From contig JAUHWG010000005.1 of the NCBI GenBank assembly GCA_030424595.1, positions 1 through 64,000 on the forward strand: a DNA stretch of 64,000 bases, given 5' to 3'. How positions within the stretch are numbered: position 1 is the first letter of the stretch; each line of letters opens with the position of its first letter. Below the pieces are notes generated by a model. The model had not been told where the DNA came from and did not search any database. It saw only the letters and a list, made by a program, of their open reading frames with translations. Source of the DNA: Polyangia bacterium. GTDB lineage: Bacteria > Myxococcota_A > Polyangia > Nannocystales > Nannocystaceae. This document shows, in pieces, positions 7,085 to 15,929 of the stretch. Both the position numbers and the translations under genes were made by a program.

Positions 7085-8860
7085 CTAGAAGTCCGCGACC
7101 GCCTGCAGCGTGAAGAAGTCGTTGTAGAGCTGGTTTGTCGCCCCGCCGTCCTCACGCAGGATCCCGTACTCGGTCTTCAGCGTGAAGCGCGGGAGCACCG
7201 GGAGGCGAAAGCCGATCACGTGGGCCTGGAACGCCTCATCGTAGAGGTACGGGTCCGAGAAGTCGGAGTTCACCGGCACGCCGCCCGCCGTCAGCCGCGG
7301 CACGGAGAGGTCGGGGTCGGCGTGGTCAAAGCGGTACTGGAGGATCAGCCCCGGGAGGCGGGTCTTCTTGCGCCGCCACAGCGGCTGCGCGATCTGGACG
7401 TAGCCGCCGAGCATCCTCCGGTCGCCGAGCACCGCCATCGTCGGGTCGAGCGCCGGCGCAGCCCGATCGATCCCGTAGACGACCTCGCCGCGGATGTGCG
7501 GGAGCGGGTAGTTGCTCTGGAGCACTTCGTCGAGGTTGAGATCGAAGTGCCCGCCGGCCCGCCATGTCGGCGCCTGGCGGCTGTCGACGTAGTTCTGCCC
7601 CTGAAAGTCTGTGACTGTGAAGGTGCTCTCAGGGTGTTTTCCCCAGATCACCGATCCGCCGATGTTGAGCGCCGGCAGCGGCCGAAGCTGAAGGCGTGCG
7701 ACCACCGACTTGTTGCCGTTGTTGTCGGGGGTGATCCCCAAGACCGAGCCGTCGGCGCGAGGGATCATCTCGACCTCGCGAAGGCGCCGCTCGCAGACCT
7801 CATCGACCTGGCCGACCGGTTGAAAGCGGTAGAGCAGATCGGTGCTCCGGGTCTGGGTGCAGGCGTCTCCGTTGATCACGCCGACGTCGATCTCGAGGGG
7901 GCGGATCGGCGCGCTTCGACCGAAGGTCGGCTTCCATTTGACGGTCGCGCCGATGTCGATCCACGAGCCCGGGTAGACCCGGCCGACGCTCATCGCCAGG
8001 GGGCGGGTGACAAACCAACGGACGGGCGCGTCATGCTCCTCATCCTCGACGCCGAAGGGGACGATGAAGACACCGGCGGTGATCTTAAACCCCTCGCGGA
8101 GCCAGCGACCGCTCTTCTCCGCCCAGGCGAAGGGGTTGACCTCGAGCGCCGCCGACTCCATCAGCACCACCGGCGACCAGACCGGAGAGACATCCGCAGC
8201 GCCGACGTCGGCGCGCGGGATCGACAGGAACTCGAAGGCGACGCGGGCGTAGACGACGTCCGAGTAGATCGGCGCGCCGATATAGATGTTCGCCGCACCT
8301 CCGCCGAAGTACGGGAGCGTCGAGAGCTGCTCAAAGCCGCCGGTCTCAGGGTCCCTGGCGGCTCGATTCGTCCGCTGGGACGCCATGAAGTTGACCCCGA
8401 GATAGCCCCGGATCTGCAGCGCCCCGCCGGCAGGTCCGTCTCCGCCCAGCCGACCGGGATCAAAGAAGCCCGCCCCGCCGCCGCCGATCGGATCGCTGCC
8501 GTCGCCGCCGCCGATCACCAGAGGACCGCCGACCTCCTCCTCGATGACCTCGAGGGGTGCAGCGGGGTCGCCTGCCTCCGCCGCGCGGGTGGCGTTGAGG
8601 TCCTCGATCTCCGGCATCGGCGGGGCACCGGACTCCGCCGGGGCTGGCGCGCCAGTGTGCGAGGGAGCGCCGGGCGAAGGCGCCGAGTCGGGTCCGAGCG
8701 CGTCGAGATCGAAGATCGACGCCTCTCCGCTCGCCTCGGCCTCCCCTGGGACCTCGACCACATCGCTCCCCTCGCGCTCCTGCGGCTCGACCGCGGGCGC
8801 GCCGAACACCCCGACGATCGAGCAAAGCGGCGCCAGCGTGATGAGGAGCGGGGAAGGCAT
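7085..8860 (-). CDS. Outer-membrane beta-barrel protein with acidic Pro/Glu-rich N-terminal domain
   Basis: A 591-residue exported protein. Signal peptide MPSPLLITLAPLCSIVGVFG is followed by ~130 residues of low-complexity acidic/Pro/Gly sequence. From about residue 145 (LQIRGYLGVNFMASQ) to the end it shows alternating amphipathic strands typical of porins, such as IYIGAPIYSDVVYARVAFEF and GFRLPVLPRFTLKTEYGIL. It ends in FFTLQAVADF, with the terminal aromatic needed for BAM recognition. It heads a same-strand series with the FMN_bind-like protein, lipoprotein and polyferredoxin. I infer an outer-membrane conduit or porin of that system, not a solute-specific channel I can name. Confidence 0.75.
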   Translation of the reverse strand: MPSPLLITLAPLCSIVGVFGAPAVEPQEREGSDVVEVPGEAEASGEASIFDLDALGPDSAPSPGAPSHTGAPAPAESGAPPMPEIEDLNATRAAEAGDPAAPLEVIEEEVGGPLVIGGGDGSDPIGGGGAGFFDPGRLGGDGPAGGALQIRGYLGVNFMASQRTNRAARDPETGGFEQLSTLPYFGGGAANIYIGAPIYSDVVYARVAFEFLSIPRADVGAADVSPVWSPVVLMESAALEVNPFAWAEKSGRWLREGFKITAGVFIVPFGVEDEEHDAPVRWFVTRPLAMSVGRVYPGSWIDIGATVKWKPTFGRSAPIRPLEIDVGVINGDACTQTRSTDLLYRFQPVGQVDEVCERRLREVEMIPRADGSVLGITPDNNGNKSVVARLQLRPLPALNIGGSVIWGKHPESTFTVTDFQGQNYVDSRQAPTWRAGGHFDLNLDEVLQSNYPLPHIRGEVVYGIDRAAPALDPTMAVLGDRRMLGGYVQIAQPLWRRKKTRLPGLILQYRFDHADPDLSVPRLTAGGVPVNSDFSDPYLYDEAFQAHVIGFRLPVLPRFTLKTEYGILREDGGATNQLYNDFFTLQAVADF

Positions 8861-8923
8861 GGGCGTCAGCGCCCGTCAGGGGCGCGCCACTTTAACCCAC
8901 GAGCGTGCTATGTGCTAAGGCCG

Positions 8924-9442
8924 ATGAGACGGCTCTTCCTTGTCGCAACAGCCCTGTCCGTAGCCCTCGCCTGCGGCGCTGACACGACCGCCAATGAGCC
9001 CGCAGCAGCGTCCCAGGGGTCGAAGAGCGCCGCCCAGGACGGTACGAGCGCGCTGCTCAGCTCCTACATCACGGTCCAGGAGACCCTCGCCGACGACAGC
9101 ATCGACAAGCTCTCGGAGCTCGGCGCCCAGATCGTAGCGAGCTCCGAGGGGGTGCAGGACAAGCCGGGGATCGCCGATGTCATGGTCGGCGCCGGCCGGA
9201 TCGCGTCGCAGGACATCGAGACCGCCCGCGTCGGCTTCGAGAAGATGAGCATGGGCCTCATCTCCTACCTGAAGGCCAACCCGAGCGAGCGCGACGGCCT
9301 CCAGGTCATCCACTGCACGATGGCGTTCAACAACAAGGGCGCGTACTGGGTGCAGAACGCGGGCGAGGTCAACAACCCGTACCACGGCAAGATGATGCTC
9401 CGCTGCGGCGATCCGATCGAGTGGGACAAGGCGCCGGGCTGA
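8924..9442 (+). CDS. DUF3347-domain lipoprotein
   Basis: Start at ATG 8924 (MRRLFLVATALSVALACG), a short lipoprotein signal with lipobox ALAC; the open frame extends far upstream only because it is antisense to the barrel gene. The 172-residue product has a helical first half (LLSSYITVQETLADDSIDKL) and a C-terminal block, IHCTMAFNNKGAYWVQNAG followed by EVNNPYHGKMMLRCGD, that matches the DUF3347 signature (C-P/T-M-A ... KGAYW ... NPY-GKxMxxCG). That domain is often attached to or encoded beside CusB-like copper-efflux proteins, and the Cys/Met/His residues could bind metal. It is divergent from the barrel gene with 63 bases between starts, so the two share a control region. Confidence 0.8.
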   Translation: MRRLFLVATALSVALACGADTTANEPAAASQGSKSAAQDGTSALLSSYITVQETLADDSIDKLSELGAQIVASSEGVQDKPGIADVMVGAGRIASQDIETARVGFEKMSMGLISYLKANPSERDGLQVIHCTMAFNNKGAYWVQNAGEVNNPYHGKMMLRCGDPIEWDKAPG

Positions 9443-9519
9443 CGGGCAGGCGGCAGACACCCGCGACATCGTCTGCCCAGGCCCACAGCGACCGACGGAT
9501 CGCGTACGGAGGCAGACCG

Positions 9520-10368
9520 CTAGCCGCTCGCTGGGGCGACTGCGTCGACGTCGAGCGCCCGCTCCACAGCGTCATCGGGAGCGTCGAGGAACTCCCGAGC
9601 CCGCGCGTAGAAGGGCTGAGCTATCACCAGCGACGAGTGCCCGCCGGGGAGAACGATGTAGTCTCGCTCCCGATCGACGCCGGGGATCGGCCCCGGCTCA
9701 GGGCAGAGCGCGTCCTGCTCGGCGTGGATCTGACGGATGCGGATCCCGGGAGGGAGCGGCGCCTCGTGGAGCTCGCGGAGGAAACGACTGGTCGGTACGA
9801 CCTGCCAGACCGACGGCGAGATCAGGCCGACCGCCGCGACCCCGGCGAGCGCCATCCAGGTCCCCCGCAGCGGCGCACCCATCATCACGACGCGACGGAC
9901 GACCCTCGACGCCGGCGTGAACTTGATCGCGTGCAGGGCGACGAGGCCCCCCATGCTGAAGCCGACGACGTCGACCGCGTCGATGTCGAGGCTGCGGACG
10001 ATCGAACGGATGTGCTCGCCGAGCACCTCTGCGGTCGACGCCAGCGAGCCGAGCTGAAAGGTCCCGTGGTGGTAGGTGAAGACGACGCGCCCGTCCGCCT
10101 GAAAGCGGCGGGTCAGCGGCATCATCGTCCCGCGAGTGCCCAGAAAGCCGTGGACGAGGACGATCGGTCGGGTGTTCTCGACCCACGAGAGATCGCCGGA
10201 AACGCGGTTCCCGCGGATCAAGTGCCGGGCGTAGCCGAGGCCGTGAGCGACCGTCTCAAGGGCGCCCCGAAGCGGCCCCCGCCTCTTTCGTTCGCCCTTG
10301 CCCTGACCATCACGCACGTTGCCAACAGGGTAGCGCCGCGCTGGCGACGTCGGCAATTTCCTCGCCAC
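9520..10368 (-). CDS. Alpha/beta hydrolase, lipase/esterase-like
   Basis: A 282-residue alpha/beta hydrolase starting at GTG 10368. The oxyanion strand motif IVLVHGFLG is near residue 70, the nucleophile elbow GFSMGG near 140, the acid is probably the Asp of EQDALCP near 220, and the catalytic His is in GGHSSL near 245. The layout resembles triacylglycerol lipases and PGAP1-like esterases. There is no signal peptide; the first ~50 residues are basic. The substrate cannot be told from sequence. It ends 77 bases from the divergently read DUF3347 gene (convergent 3' ends). Confidence 0.85.
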   Translation of the reverse strand: MARKLPTSPARRYPVGNVRDGQGKGERKRRGPLRGALETVAHGLGYARHLIRGNRVSGDLSWVENTRPIVLVHGFLGTRGTMMPLTRRFQADGRVVFTYHHGTFQLGSLASTAEVLGEHIRSIVRSLDIDAVDVVGFSMGGLVALHAIKFTPASRVVRRVVMMGAPLRGTWMALAGVAAVGLISPSVWQVVPTSRFLRELHEAPLPPGIRIRQIHAEQDALCPEPGPIPGVDRERDYIVLPGGHSSLVIAQPFYARAREFLDAPDDAVERALDVDAVAPASG

Positions 10369-10401
10369 GCCCGGAGCACAGGACCGCAGACGCGGGCGTC
10401 C

Positions 10402-11289
10402 TCAGCCTGTGAGCTGCGGGCCGCTGGCCGAGGGTGCCTCGGGCAGCATCCCGCGAAACCCGGTCGCCTGGTGGGAGAGGGCGGCGAGCCGGGCGCTCGC
10501 CTCGCTCGCCAAGCGCGTCCCGGGGAACACCGCGGTCGCCTCGTGGTAGCGAGCCATCGCCCGCTCGCGATCCCCGACACGCTCGTAGGCCTGGGCTAGG
10601 TGGAAGACGTAGACGATCTGCGCAGGGTTGTAGCTGACGGCATCCAGACCCCGCTCGAGCAGGCTGATGGCCTCGCGGGCGCGGTCTGAGCGGAGGAGGG
10701 CGACCCCCTCGAGCGCCCCCCAGGCCCGCTCGACGGCCCTGCGGATCGGCTCCGGGACGATCTCGACGCAGGCCTGGCGATCACGCCGGATCGCGAGGAT
10801 GCGAGCCTCGTCGACCGGCTCGCAGAGCACTTCGAGCTCGTGACGACCGAAGGCCGCCAGCGCCCGCAGGTGGGGCGAGAGGTCGGGCTCCTCGGTGGCG
10901 TAGATCTCGCGGGCCTCCTCCAGGCGCCACTCCGCGATCAAGAGCTCGGCGAGCTGGGCCCGGGCGAGCCAGACCCGCTCGACGCTGACGGTCTCGCCGG
11001 CGGCGGCGAGGGCTAGCTCCCGACGCAGGCGACGCTCGACCCTGCGATGTCCGCCGCGGGAGAGCGCCCGACGCATGCCCTCGGCCTCGAGCACCAGACG
11101 ACGCTGACGCTCGCGGCCGACGATCCAGGCGCCCATGGTCATGCCGAAGGTCAGCGCGGCGAGGGCCCCGATCTCGCCGGCACATCCGGGGAGGAAGCAG
11201 AGAGCGACGAGGATCACAACTCCTCCGCCCTCAAGCCCGCCCGAGCCCCGACGACCGCTCGGGCGACCCGGGTCGCGGCTACACCTCAT
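10402..11289 (-). CDS. Membrane-anchored TPR-like protein of unknown function
   Basis: Start placed at ATG 11289; the frame is open further upstream only because it runs antisense to the tRNA-Ser gene. An N-terminal hydrophobic block (VVILVALCFLPGCAGEIGALAALTF, kept short here as VVILVALCFLPGCAG) includes a Cys in a lipobox-like setting and a second hydrophobic helix. The remaining ~210 residues are helical pairs typical of TPR repeats (WRLEEAREIYATEEPDL, DRAREAISLLERGLDAV, IVYVFHLAQAYERVGDRERA). It is cytoplasmic or periplasmic depending on the topology of the first helix. It lies 33 bases upstream-to-downstream of the hydrolase on the same strand, so the two may be co-transcribed. No specific function is recognisable. 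Confidence 0.65.
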   Translation of the reverse strand: MRCSRDPGRPSGRRGSGGLEGGGVVILVALCFLPGCAGEIGALAALTFGMTMGAWIVGRERQRRLVLEAEGMRRALSRGGHRRVERRLRRELALAAAGETVSVERVWLARAQLAELLIAEWRLEEAREIYATEEPDLSPHLRALAAFGRHELEVLCEPVDEARILAIRRDRQACVEIVPEPIRRAVERAWGALEGVALLRSDRAREAISLLERGLDAVSYNPAQIVYVFHLAQAYERVGDRERAMARYHEATAVFPGTRLASEASARLAALSHQATGFRGMLPEAPSASGPQLTG

Positions 11290-11399
11290 CACTCGCCCCA
11301 CGCCCGTCGATGATACCCGAAGCCGGGGGCGCCGCGTCGACGCAAGAACGCGGGGGCTCCAGGGGGATGCCCCCGCGTTCTCGGGCTCGTCTGGATGTA

Positions 11400-11486
11400 C
11401 GGAGGAGGTGGGATTCGAACCCACGGTACCCGGGAGGGCACGACGGATTTCAAGTCCGTTGCCTTCGACCACTCGGCCACTCCTCC
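11400..11486 (-). tRNA. tRNA-Ser (anticodon TGA)
   Basis: Read on the minus strand, the acceptor GGAGGAG (11486-11480) pairs with CTCCTCC (11407-11401). The D-arm box GTGGCCGAGTGG is intact, the anticodon stem-loop ACGGA-CTTGAAA-TCCGT gives anticodon TGA, and a long variable arm (class II) precedes the T arm GTGGG-TTCGAAT-CCCAC. The discriminator is G and no CCA is encoded; the genome must add it post-transcriptionally. Confidence 0.96.
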
Positions 11487-11683
11487 AGAGGTCGCACAGT
11501 ATGATCAAGGGTCGCGCGGACGTCCAGAGCGATCCGCCCGAGGAGTGCGTAGTGAAGCTCCCGTGTTGTGCGCGGGGTGACCTCCCCGGAGGCTGAGCGG
11601 TGTGGTGCTCCGAGCCTCGCGGCCGGGGCCGCGTGACCTCGCTCTTCTGGCGAGGGCCACGCGCCCTGCGCCCAAAAGACCGC

Positions 11684-12943
11684 CTACTTCTTGCCGAAGA
11701 AGTACTGGAGGCTGCCGCCGAAGAAGAAGCCGGTGTTCCAGCCGCCCTCGATGTTGATGCCGAAGGTGTCCTTGATCAGGAAGCGGGTGCTCACCAGCAA
11801 CTTGACGTAGGGGATGACCGGCGGGACGTCCGTGTTCTTGCGCCGGCCGAGGGCGTCGAGGTCCGCCTCGTTGCACTTGTCGCGGGTGCAGTCGGCGAAG
11901 CGGAGGGGGTTCGGGCCGGAGTCGTCGAGGCGGAGTTCTCCGTTCGCCGGCGGCGGGCCGCCGTTCTCGTCGCTGTCCTGCGACCACCAGTGGGGGGTAC
12001 AGGCGTTGAAGTCAGCGTAGTCCCCGAAAGAATTGCAGGTGTCGCCGTTGGGGCTGCCTGCAGGCGAGCCGAGCGGGGTCTGGAAGACGCCCTTGCCGAT
12101 CCCCGAGATGATCCCGAGGCCAAGACCACCACCACCGCCGAGCTGCCAGGCGAACTCAGGGGTCTCGACGATCGTCCCACGGCCGATGAGATCGACCGCG
12201 ACGAAGAGGAACGAGACGTCGACCTGGGTGTAGTCGGCGGCGGCGTAGTTGCAGTCCGCGCTGCCGTCACCGCCGGGGCACTCATCGCGGTCGAGCCAGA
12301 GCCCGTCGGGCGCCTTGACCCGCTGGTAGCCGATCCGCGGGGCCACATCGAGGACCTTGCTGGCCCGGTAGATGTACTCGCCGCCGACGTAGAAGTTGCA
12401 GCCGCCGACGCGGTTGAGGTTGCTCGCGAAGTTGCCGCTCGGGACCGTGTCGCCGCGGCAAAGAGAGTTGGTCATCGACGCGACGTAGTTGTCGACGATA
12501 AAGGTCGGGACGATCGTCAGACCGCCGATCACGCCGATACCGTGGCGGGTGAACGCGTCCGGAGCCTTCTCCGGGAGGGGCTCAGGCTCAGGCTCAGGCT
12601 CCGGGATGACCTCGGGCTCGGGCTCAGGCGCGGGCTGCTCGACGACGGGCCGATCCTCAGAGGGCGGCGCCTTGGAGCTCGTCGGAACGAGGGAGGGATC
12701 GGTCGCGGGCTGGGGCGGCTCGGCGACAGGCTGGGCTGGCTGGGCTGGCTGGGCTGGCTGAGCTGCCGGCTGAGCGGGCTGCGCTGCGGGTTGAGCCGGC
12801 TGGGGCTGCGCCGCCTCTGGCTGGAGGAAGCTCGAGCGCAGGATCGGGTAGGGGTGAGCCTCGGCCAGCGACGGGAGCAGGGCGACCGAGAGGCAGACCA
12901 AAGAGGAGGAGACCAACGAAGAAACGGCCACGGCGCGGCGCAT
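11684..12943 (-). CDS. Outer-membrane beta-barrel protein with Pro/Ala/Gln and Pro/Glu linker
   Basis: A 419-residue protein with a Sec signal (MRRAVAVSSLVSSSLVCLSV, cleavage after AEA near 28). Residues ~40-125 are low complexity: AQPAQP-type repeats, then EPEPEP repeats. The C-terminal ~290 residues carry alternating strands (IGVIGGLTIVPTFIV, YTQVDVSFLFVAVDLI, YVKLLVSTRFLI) and finish in FFFGGSLQYFFGKK, a barrel-like end. Several cysteine pairs (CRGD, CNFY, CPGG, CNYA, CNSF, CTPH, CTRD, CNEA) suggest disulfide-rich loops. The function is unknown; the linker may span periplasm or peptidoglycan. The gene has its own region, as the neighbours are a tRNA and a convergent or distant MATE gene. 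Confidence 0.7.
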   Translation of the reverse strand: MRRAVAVSSLVSSSLVCLSVALLPSLAEAHPYPILRSSFLQPEAAQPQPAQPAAQPAQPAAQPAQPAQPAQPVAEPPQPATDPSLVPTSSKAPPSEDRPVVEQPAPEPEPEVIPEPEPEPEPLPEKAPDAFTRHGIGVIGGLTIVPTFIVDNYVASMTNSLCRGDTVPSGNFASNLNRVGGCNFYVGGEYIYRASKVLDVAPRIGYQRVKAPDGLWLDRDECPGGDGSADCNYAAADYTQVDVSFLFVAVDLIGRGTIVETPEFAWQLGGGGGLGLGIISGIGKGVFQTPLGSPAGSPNGDTCNSFGDYADFNACTPHWWSQDSDENGGPPPANGELRLDDSGPNPLRFADCTRDKCNEADLDALGRRKNTDVPPVIPYVKLLVSTRFLIKDTFGINIEGGWNTGFFFGGSLQYFFGKK

Positions 12944-13291
12944 GCGGCAACTATAATCGAAAACCGGAGCACATCGGCAATTCAGGGGGTGACTGGCCGC
13001 ATGCTCCGCGAGGCCGCGGATGATCCCGCCCGCCTAGAGCCCGCCTAGGGCAGACGCGCCAGAGCGGACGAGGCCGCCGCCCCAAGGGTGATCCACGGAG
13101 AGGCCTGGGGGTGCTCACCAGCTCGGCCTCCGAGCGCCCGCTTGGCGATCGCTCAGCGCCCGCTCCTGAGGCCGCGCGGCCGGCTCCAAGCCCAGGTGCG
13201 GGTCCACCCACGACTTCGCGCGGCAGAGCTTTCAGCCCGCCCACACCATCCGTCCTCGCAGCGAAGAGGGCGCGAGGCCCCCCAAACACCG
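12944..13291. other. Intergenic region; no gene seen
   Basis: About 350 bases between the barrel gene start and the MATE gene end. The sequence is as GC-rich as coding DNA, so frames stay open on both strands, but they show no start signal or recognisable domain. It should contain the barrel gene promoter close to 12944-13020. Confidence 0.5.
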
Positions 13292-14716
13292 CTAGAGCCG
13301 AATGTTGCGCCACCCCTTGCTGTAGAACTTGATGCCCATCGCCAGCCCCAAGAGGTTGACGTAGACCATCGCCGCGGCCCAGACCCCGACCATCCCGTAG
13401 CCCAGATGGGGCCCGAGAAACCAGGAGAGGGGGACCAGGACGCCGAAGTGGAGCACCCCCTCGACGACCATCACAAAGGTGTTGGCGCCGGCGCCGTAGA
13501 GCGCCTGCGAGAGGACCAGGCCGACGACCATCAGCGGCAGCGCGGTCGCGATCATCCGCAGCGAGGTGGCCCCCGCCTGGGCGACCGCCGGGTCGTTCGG
13601 GGCCCAGATCGAGATGATCTCCTCGGGCCAGAGGGCGAAGCAGGTGCCGATCACGAGCATCGCCAGGATCCCCACCCGCACCGACTCCCAGCCGTAGCGG
13701 GCCGCCAGGTTCTTCTTGCCGACCCCGAGGCTCTGGCTCACGGCGGTCGCCGTCGCCGTCCCGAAGGCGATCAGCGGCATAAAGCAGAGCGCGGCCGTGT
13801 CCATGATGGCCTTGGTCGCCGCTGAATTGACGTTTCCGCCCTCCGCCGCGTCGATGTCGCCGACGAAGCGCATAAAGAGCAGGAAGCCCGCCATCAGGAT
13901 CACCGTCGCCGAGCCCGACGGGACCATGAGGCGGATGATCCGGCCCATGATCGACCGGCTCAGGTGGGCGAGCCGGTAGAAGTTGTACTTCTTCAGGTAC
14001 TCGGGCCGCAGCGAGACCACGAGCATGATCACGCTGCCGATGTAGGTCGTCAGCGCCGAGGCGATCCCCGCCCCGTAGAGGCCCATCTCCGGGATCCCGA
14101 GCGCGGGATAGCCGTAGATCAGGAAGTAGTTCACGATGACGTTGACCACGTTCATCGTCAGCGCCGCCCAGAGGTGGACGTGCGTCTTGCCGATCCCGTC
14201 GAAGAACGCCTTGTAGCTGAACGTGATGACCATCGCCGGGACGCCGATCATCCGCAGCTGGGTGTAGTCCGAGCCGAGCTGGGCCTGTTCGGGGCTCGCC
14301 GTCGCCAGGAAGCCGATCGCCCCGGGCGTGATCAGGTAGCCGACGATCATCCCGAAGATCCCGGCGAGGGTCGCGACCGTCACCGAGTTGAAGAGCACCT
14401 GGCCAGCCTTATCCATCCGGCCCTCGGCGTAGCGCCGCGCGGTCATCGCCTGGGTGCCAAAGGAGACCGCAGAGAAGAAGCCCCCGACCGCCCAAAAGAA
14501 GGGCATGCCGAGGCCGAGCGCCGCCTGGGCGACCGTCGCCGCGTCCTTGTCCGCGAGGCGACCGACCATGAAGGTGTCCGCCGCGTTGACGAAGAACTGG
14601 GTGATCATCGCCAGCATCACCCAGCTGCCCAGACGGACGACCCGACGGACAATGGGCAGCTCCAAACGAAGTTTTAGGAGCTTAGGGGGCTCATCACCGA
14701 GTTCCGTCAGATTCAC
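13292..14716 (-). CDS. MATE-family efflux transporter
   Basis: A 474-residue polytopic protein starting at GTG 14716, of the usual MATE length, with about 12 membrane segments in two bundles. Family landmarks are ITQFFVNAADTFMVGRL in helix 1, LGLGMPFFWAVGGFFSAVSFG in helix 2, the repeat of this pattern in the second half (CFMPLIAFGTATATAVSQSLG) and GYGMVGVWAAAMV near the end. MATE proteins use Na+ or H+ gradients to export cationic compounds. The substrate is not predictable. It stands alone on this strand between two intergenic regions. Confidence 0.9.
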   Translation of the reverse strand: MNLTELGDEPPKLLKLRLELPIVRRVVRLGSWVMLAMITQFFVNAADTFMVGRLADKDAATVAQAALGLGMPFFWAVGGFFSAVSFGTQAMTARRYAEGRMDKAGQVLFNSVTVATLAGIFGMIVGYLITPGAIGFLATASPEQAQLGSDYTQLRMIGVPAMVITFSYKAFFDGIGKTHVHLWAALTMNVVNVIVNYFLIYGYPALGIPEMGLYGAGIASALTTYIGSVIMLVVSLRPEYLKKYNFYRLAHLSRSIMGRIIRLMVPSGSATVILMAGFLLFMRFVGDIDAAEGGNVNSAATKAIMDTAALCFMPLIAFGTATATAVSQSLGVGKKNLAARYGWESVRVGILAMLVIGTCFALWPEEIISIWAPNDPAVAQAGATSLRMIATALPLMVVGLVLSQALYGAGANTFVMVVEGVLHFGVLVPLSWFLGPHLGYGMVGVWAAAMVYVNLLGLAMGIKFYSKGWRNIRL

Positions 14717-15036
14717 TGAGTCACGTCCAAACGGCCGGATGCGGGCTTACCCCACGTTCGCGGTGACGACAAGCGAGCAGCCCCGACCGCACCTGCCCAT
14801 GGGGGCCCCCGCCCGGCCAGGGCGCCCAGATAGGCCGGCTCCCGTGAAGACCCGGACAAGCCCGCGACCGGAGCTGACAGAACATCGCTTGGCGGGGTCT
14901 AGCACCGCGATCACAGCCGAGCCGGAGGCAAGGAGAGCAGCCAAGCGCCCGCCGACCCGAGAGCGCTTCTGTGCGCGATAGTCGCTCTTCCTCGCGAGCG
15001 GCTGCAGTCGCCGCGGAATCGTGCACAATCCCAGAC
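14717..15036. other. Divergent intergenic region between the MATE and TlpA-like genes
   Basis: About 320 bases lie between divergent starts, so promoters for both genes must be here. No gene is visible. I could not fix -35/-10 elements with confidence. Confidence 0.5.
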
Positions 15037-15882
15037 GTGTTTTCGCTGCTGCCCCCGGCCCACCGAGTATTTCGACCCGTCGCGCTCCTCGCTTCGCTGC
15101 TCCTCGTGACCGCAGCCTGCGACAAGGGCTCTGCGGCGCCGGCAGAGCCCCAGGAGCAGCCCTTCGCCCCGAGCTCGACCCACGCAGAGGTCACCCCCGA
15201 ACCCGAGGCGGATCCCGAGCCAGAGGTCGAGGACTCCGCCGGGTCGCCCATCGCCGCGGGCGAGACCGGAGCCGAGACCGGAGCCGAGACCGGAACCGAG
15301 CCCGGAGCTGAGCCCGGAGCTGAGCCCGGAGCTGAGCCCGGAGCTGAGGGAGCCCAGCCCGTCGCCACCGCCGAGCCCACCGCAAAGCCGAAGGAGAAGC
15401 CCGGCCTGCCGTCGCCGATCTTCGGCAAGGGCGACCCAAGCTGCGGGCGCGATCCCGGCGTCGGTCAGCCGATCAAGTCGTTCTCCCTGGAGACCACGAC
15501 CGGCAAGACGATCTCCTCGGCCAAGCTCAAGGGTCGCGTCGTCCTCCTCAACTTCTGGGGCACCTGGTGTAAGCCGTGCCTCAAGGAGCTCCCTGAGTTC
15601 GACCGCCTCTATCGCCGCTACCGGAAGAGCGGCCTCGTGCTCCTGGCGATCGCCACCGACAGCGATCCGGAGCCGGTGAAGGCGCTCGCCAAGGAGCGGC
15701 GACTCGCGGCCAAGATCGCGGTCGGCGGCGAGGAGCTGGCCAACAGCTACAAGAGCCCGAGCTTCCCGTTCTCCTTCGTCGTCGACGAGAACGGGATCAT
15801 CCAGGCCTCCTACCGCGGCTTTAAGCCCGAGTGTCTCGGCCAGCTAGAGCAGGACATCCGCGGGCAGCTCGCGGCCAAGTAG
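15037..15882 (+). CDS. TlpA/ResA-like thioredoxin-fold lipoprotein
   Basis: Start placed at GTG 15037, which yields a short basic n-region and hydrophobic core ending in the lipobox VTAAC; an in-frame ATG at 14971 would add 22 residues that spoil the signal. The lipobox is followed by an acidic linker with GAETGAETGTEPGAEPGAE-type repeats. The thioredoxin domain (about residues 125-280) has GRVVLLNFWGTWCKPCLKEL with the redox-active WCKPC, the cis-Pro region SFPFSFVVDENG, and the standard alpha/beta order. Such proteins reduce disulfides in periplasmic targets, often apocytochromes c, using electrons from CcdA/DsbD. No Ccm gene is nearby. Repeats of 12 nt in the linker (15265-15348) are slippage-prone. 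Confidence 0.88.
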   Translation: MFSLLPPAHRVFRPVALLASLLLVTAACDKGSAAPAEPQEQPFAPSSTHAEVTPEPEADPEPEVEDSAGSPIAAGETGAETGAETGTEPGAEPGAEPGAEPGAEGAQPVATAEPTAKPKEKPGLPSPIFGKGDPSCGRDPGVGQPIKSFSLETTTGKTISSAKLKGRVVLLNFWGTWCKPCLKELPEFDRLYRRYRKSGLVLLAIATDSDPEPVKALAKERRLAAKIAVGGEELANSYKSPSFPFSFVVDENGIIQASYRGFKPECLGQLEQDIRGQLAAK

Positions 15883-15929
15883 ACCGGCCTCGTCTCCTCG
15901 TGCGCCCGGCCCCTGGTCGAAGCTGATCC

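Noticed and set aside
11290..11508. N-terminal extension of the TPR gene across the tRNA
   Set aside because: The extension is only tRNA-Ser sequence and its flank read as protein; the start at 11289 is sufficient.
12951..13313. 120-codon minus-strand frame upstream of the barrel gene
   Set aside because: Gly/Arg/Pro-rich shadow-like composition, no start signal, overlaps the MATE gene end.
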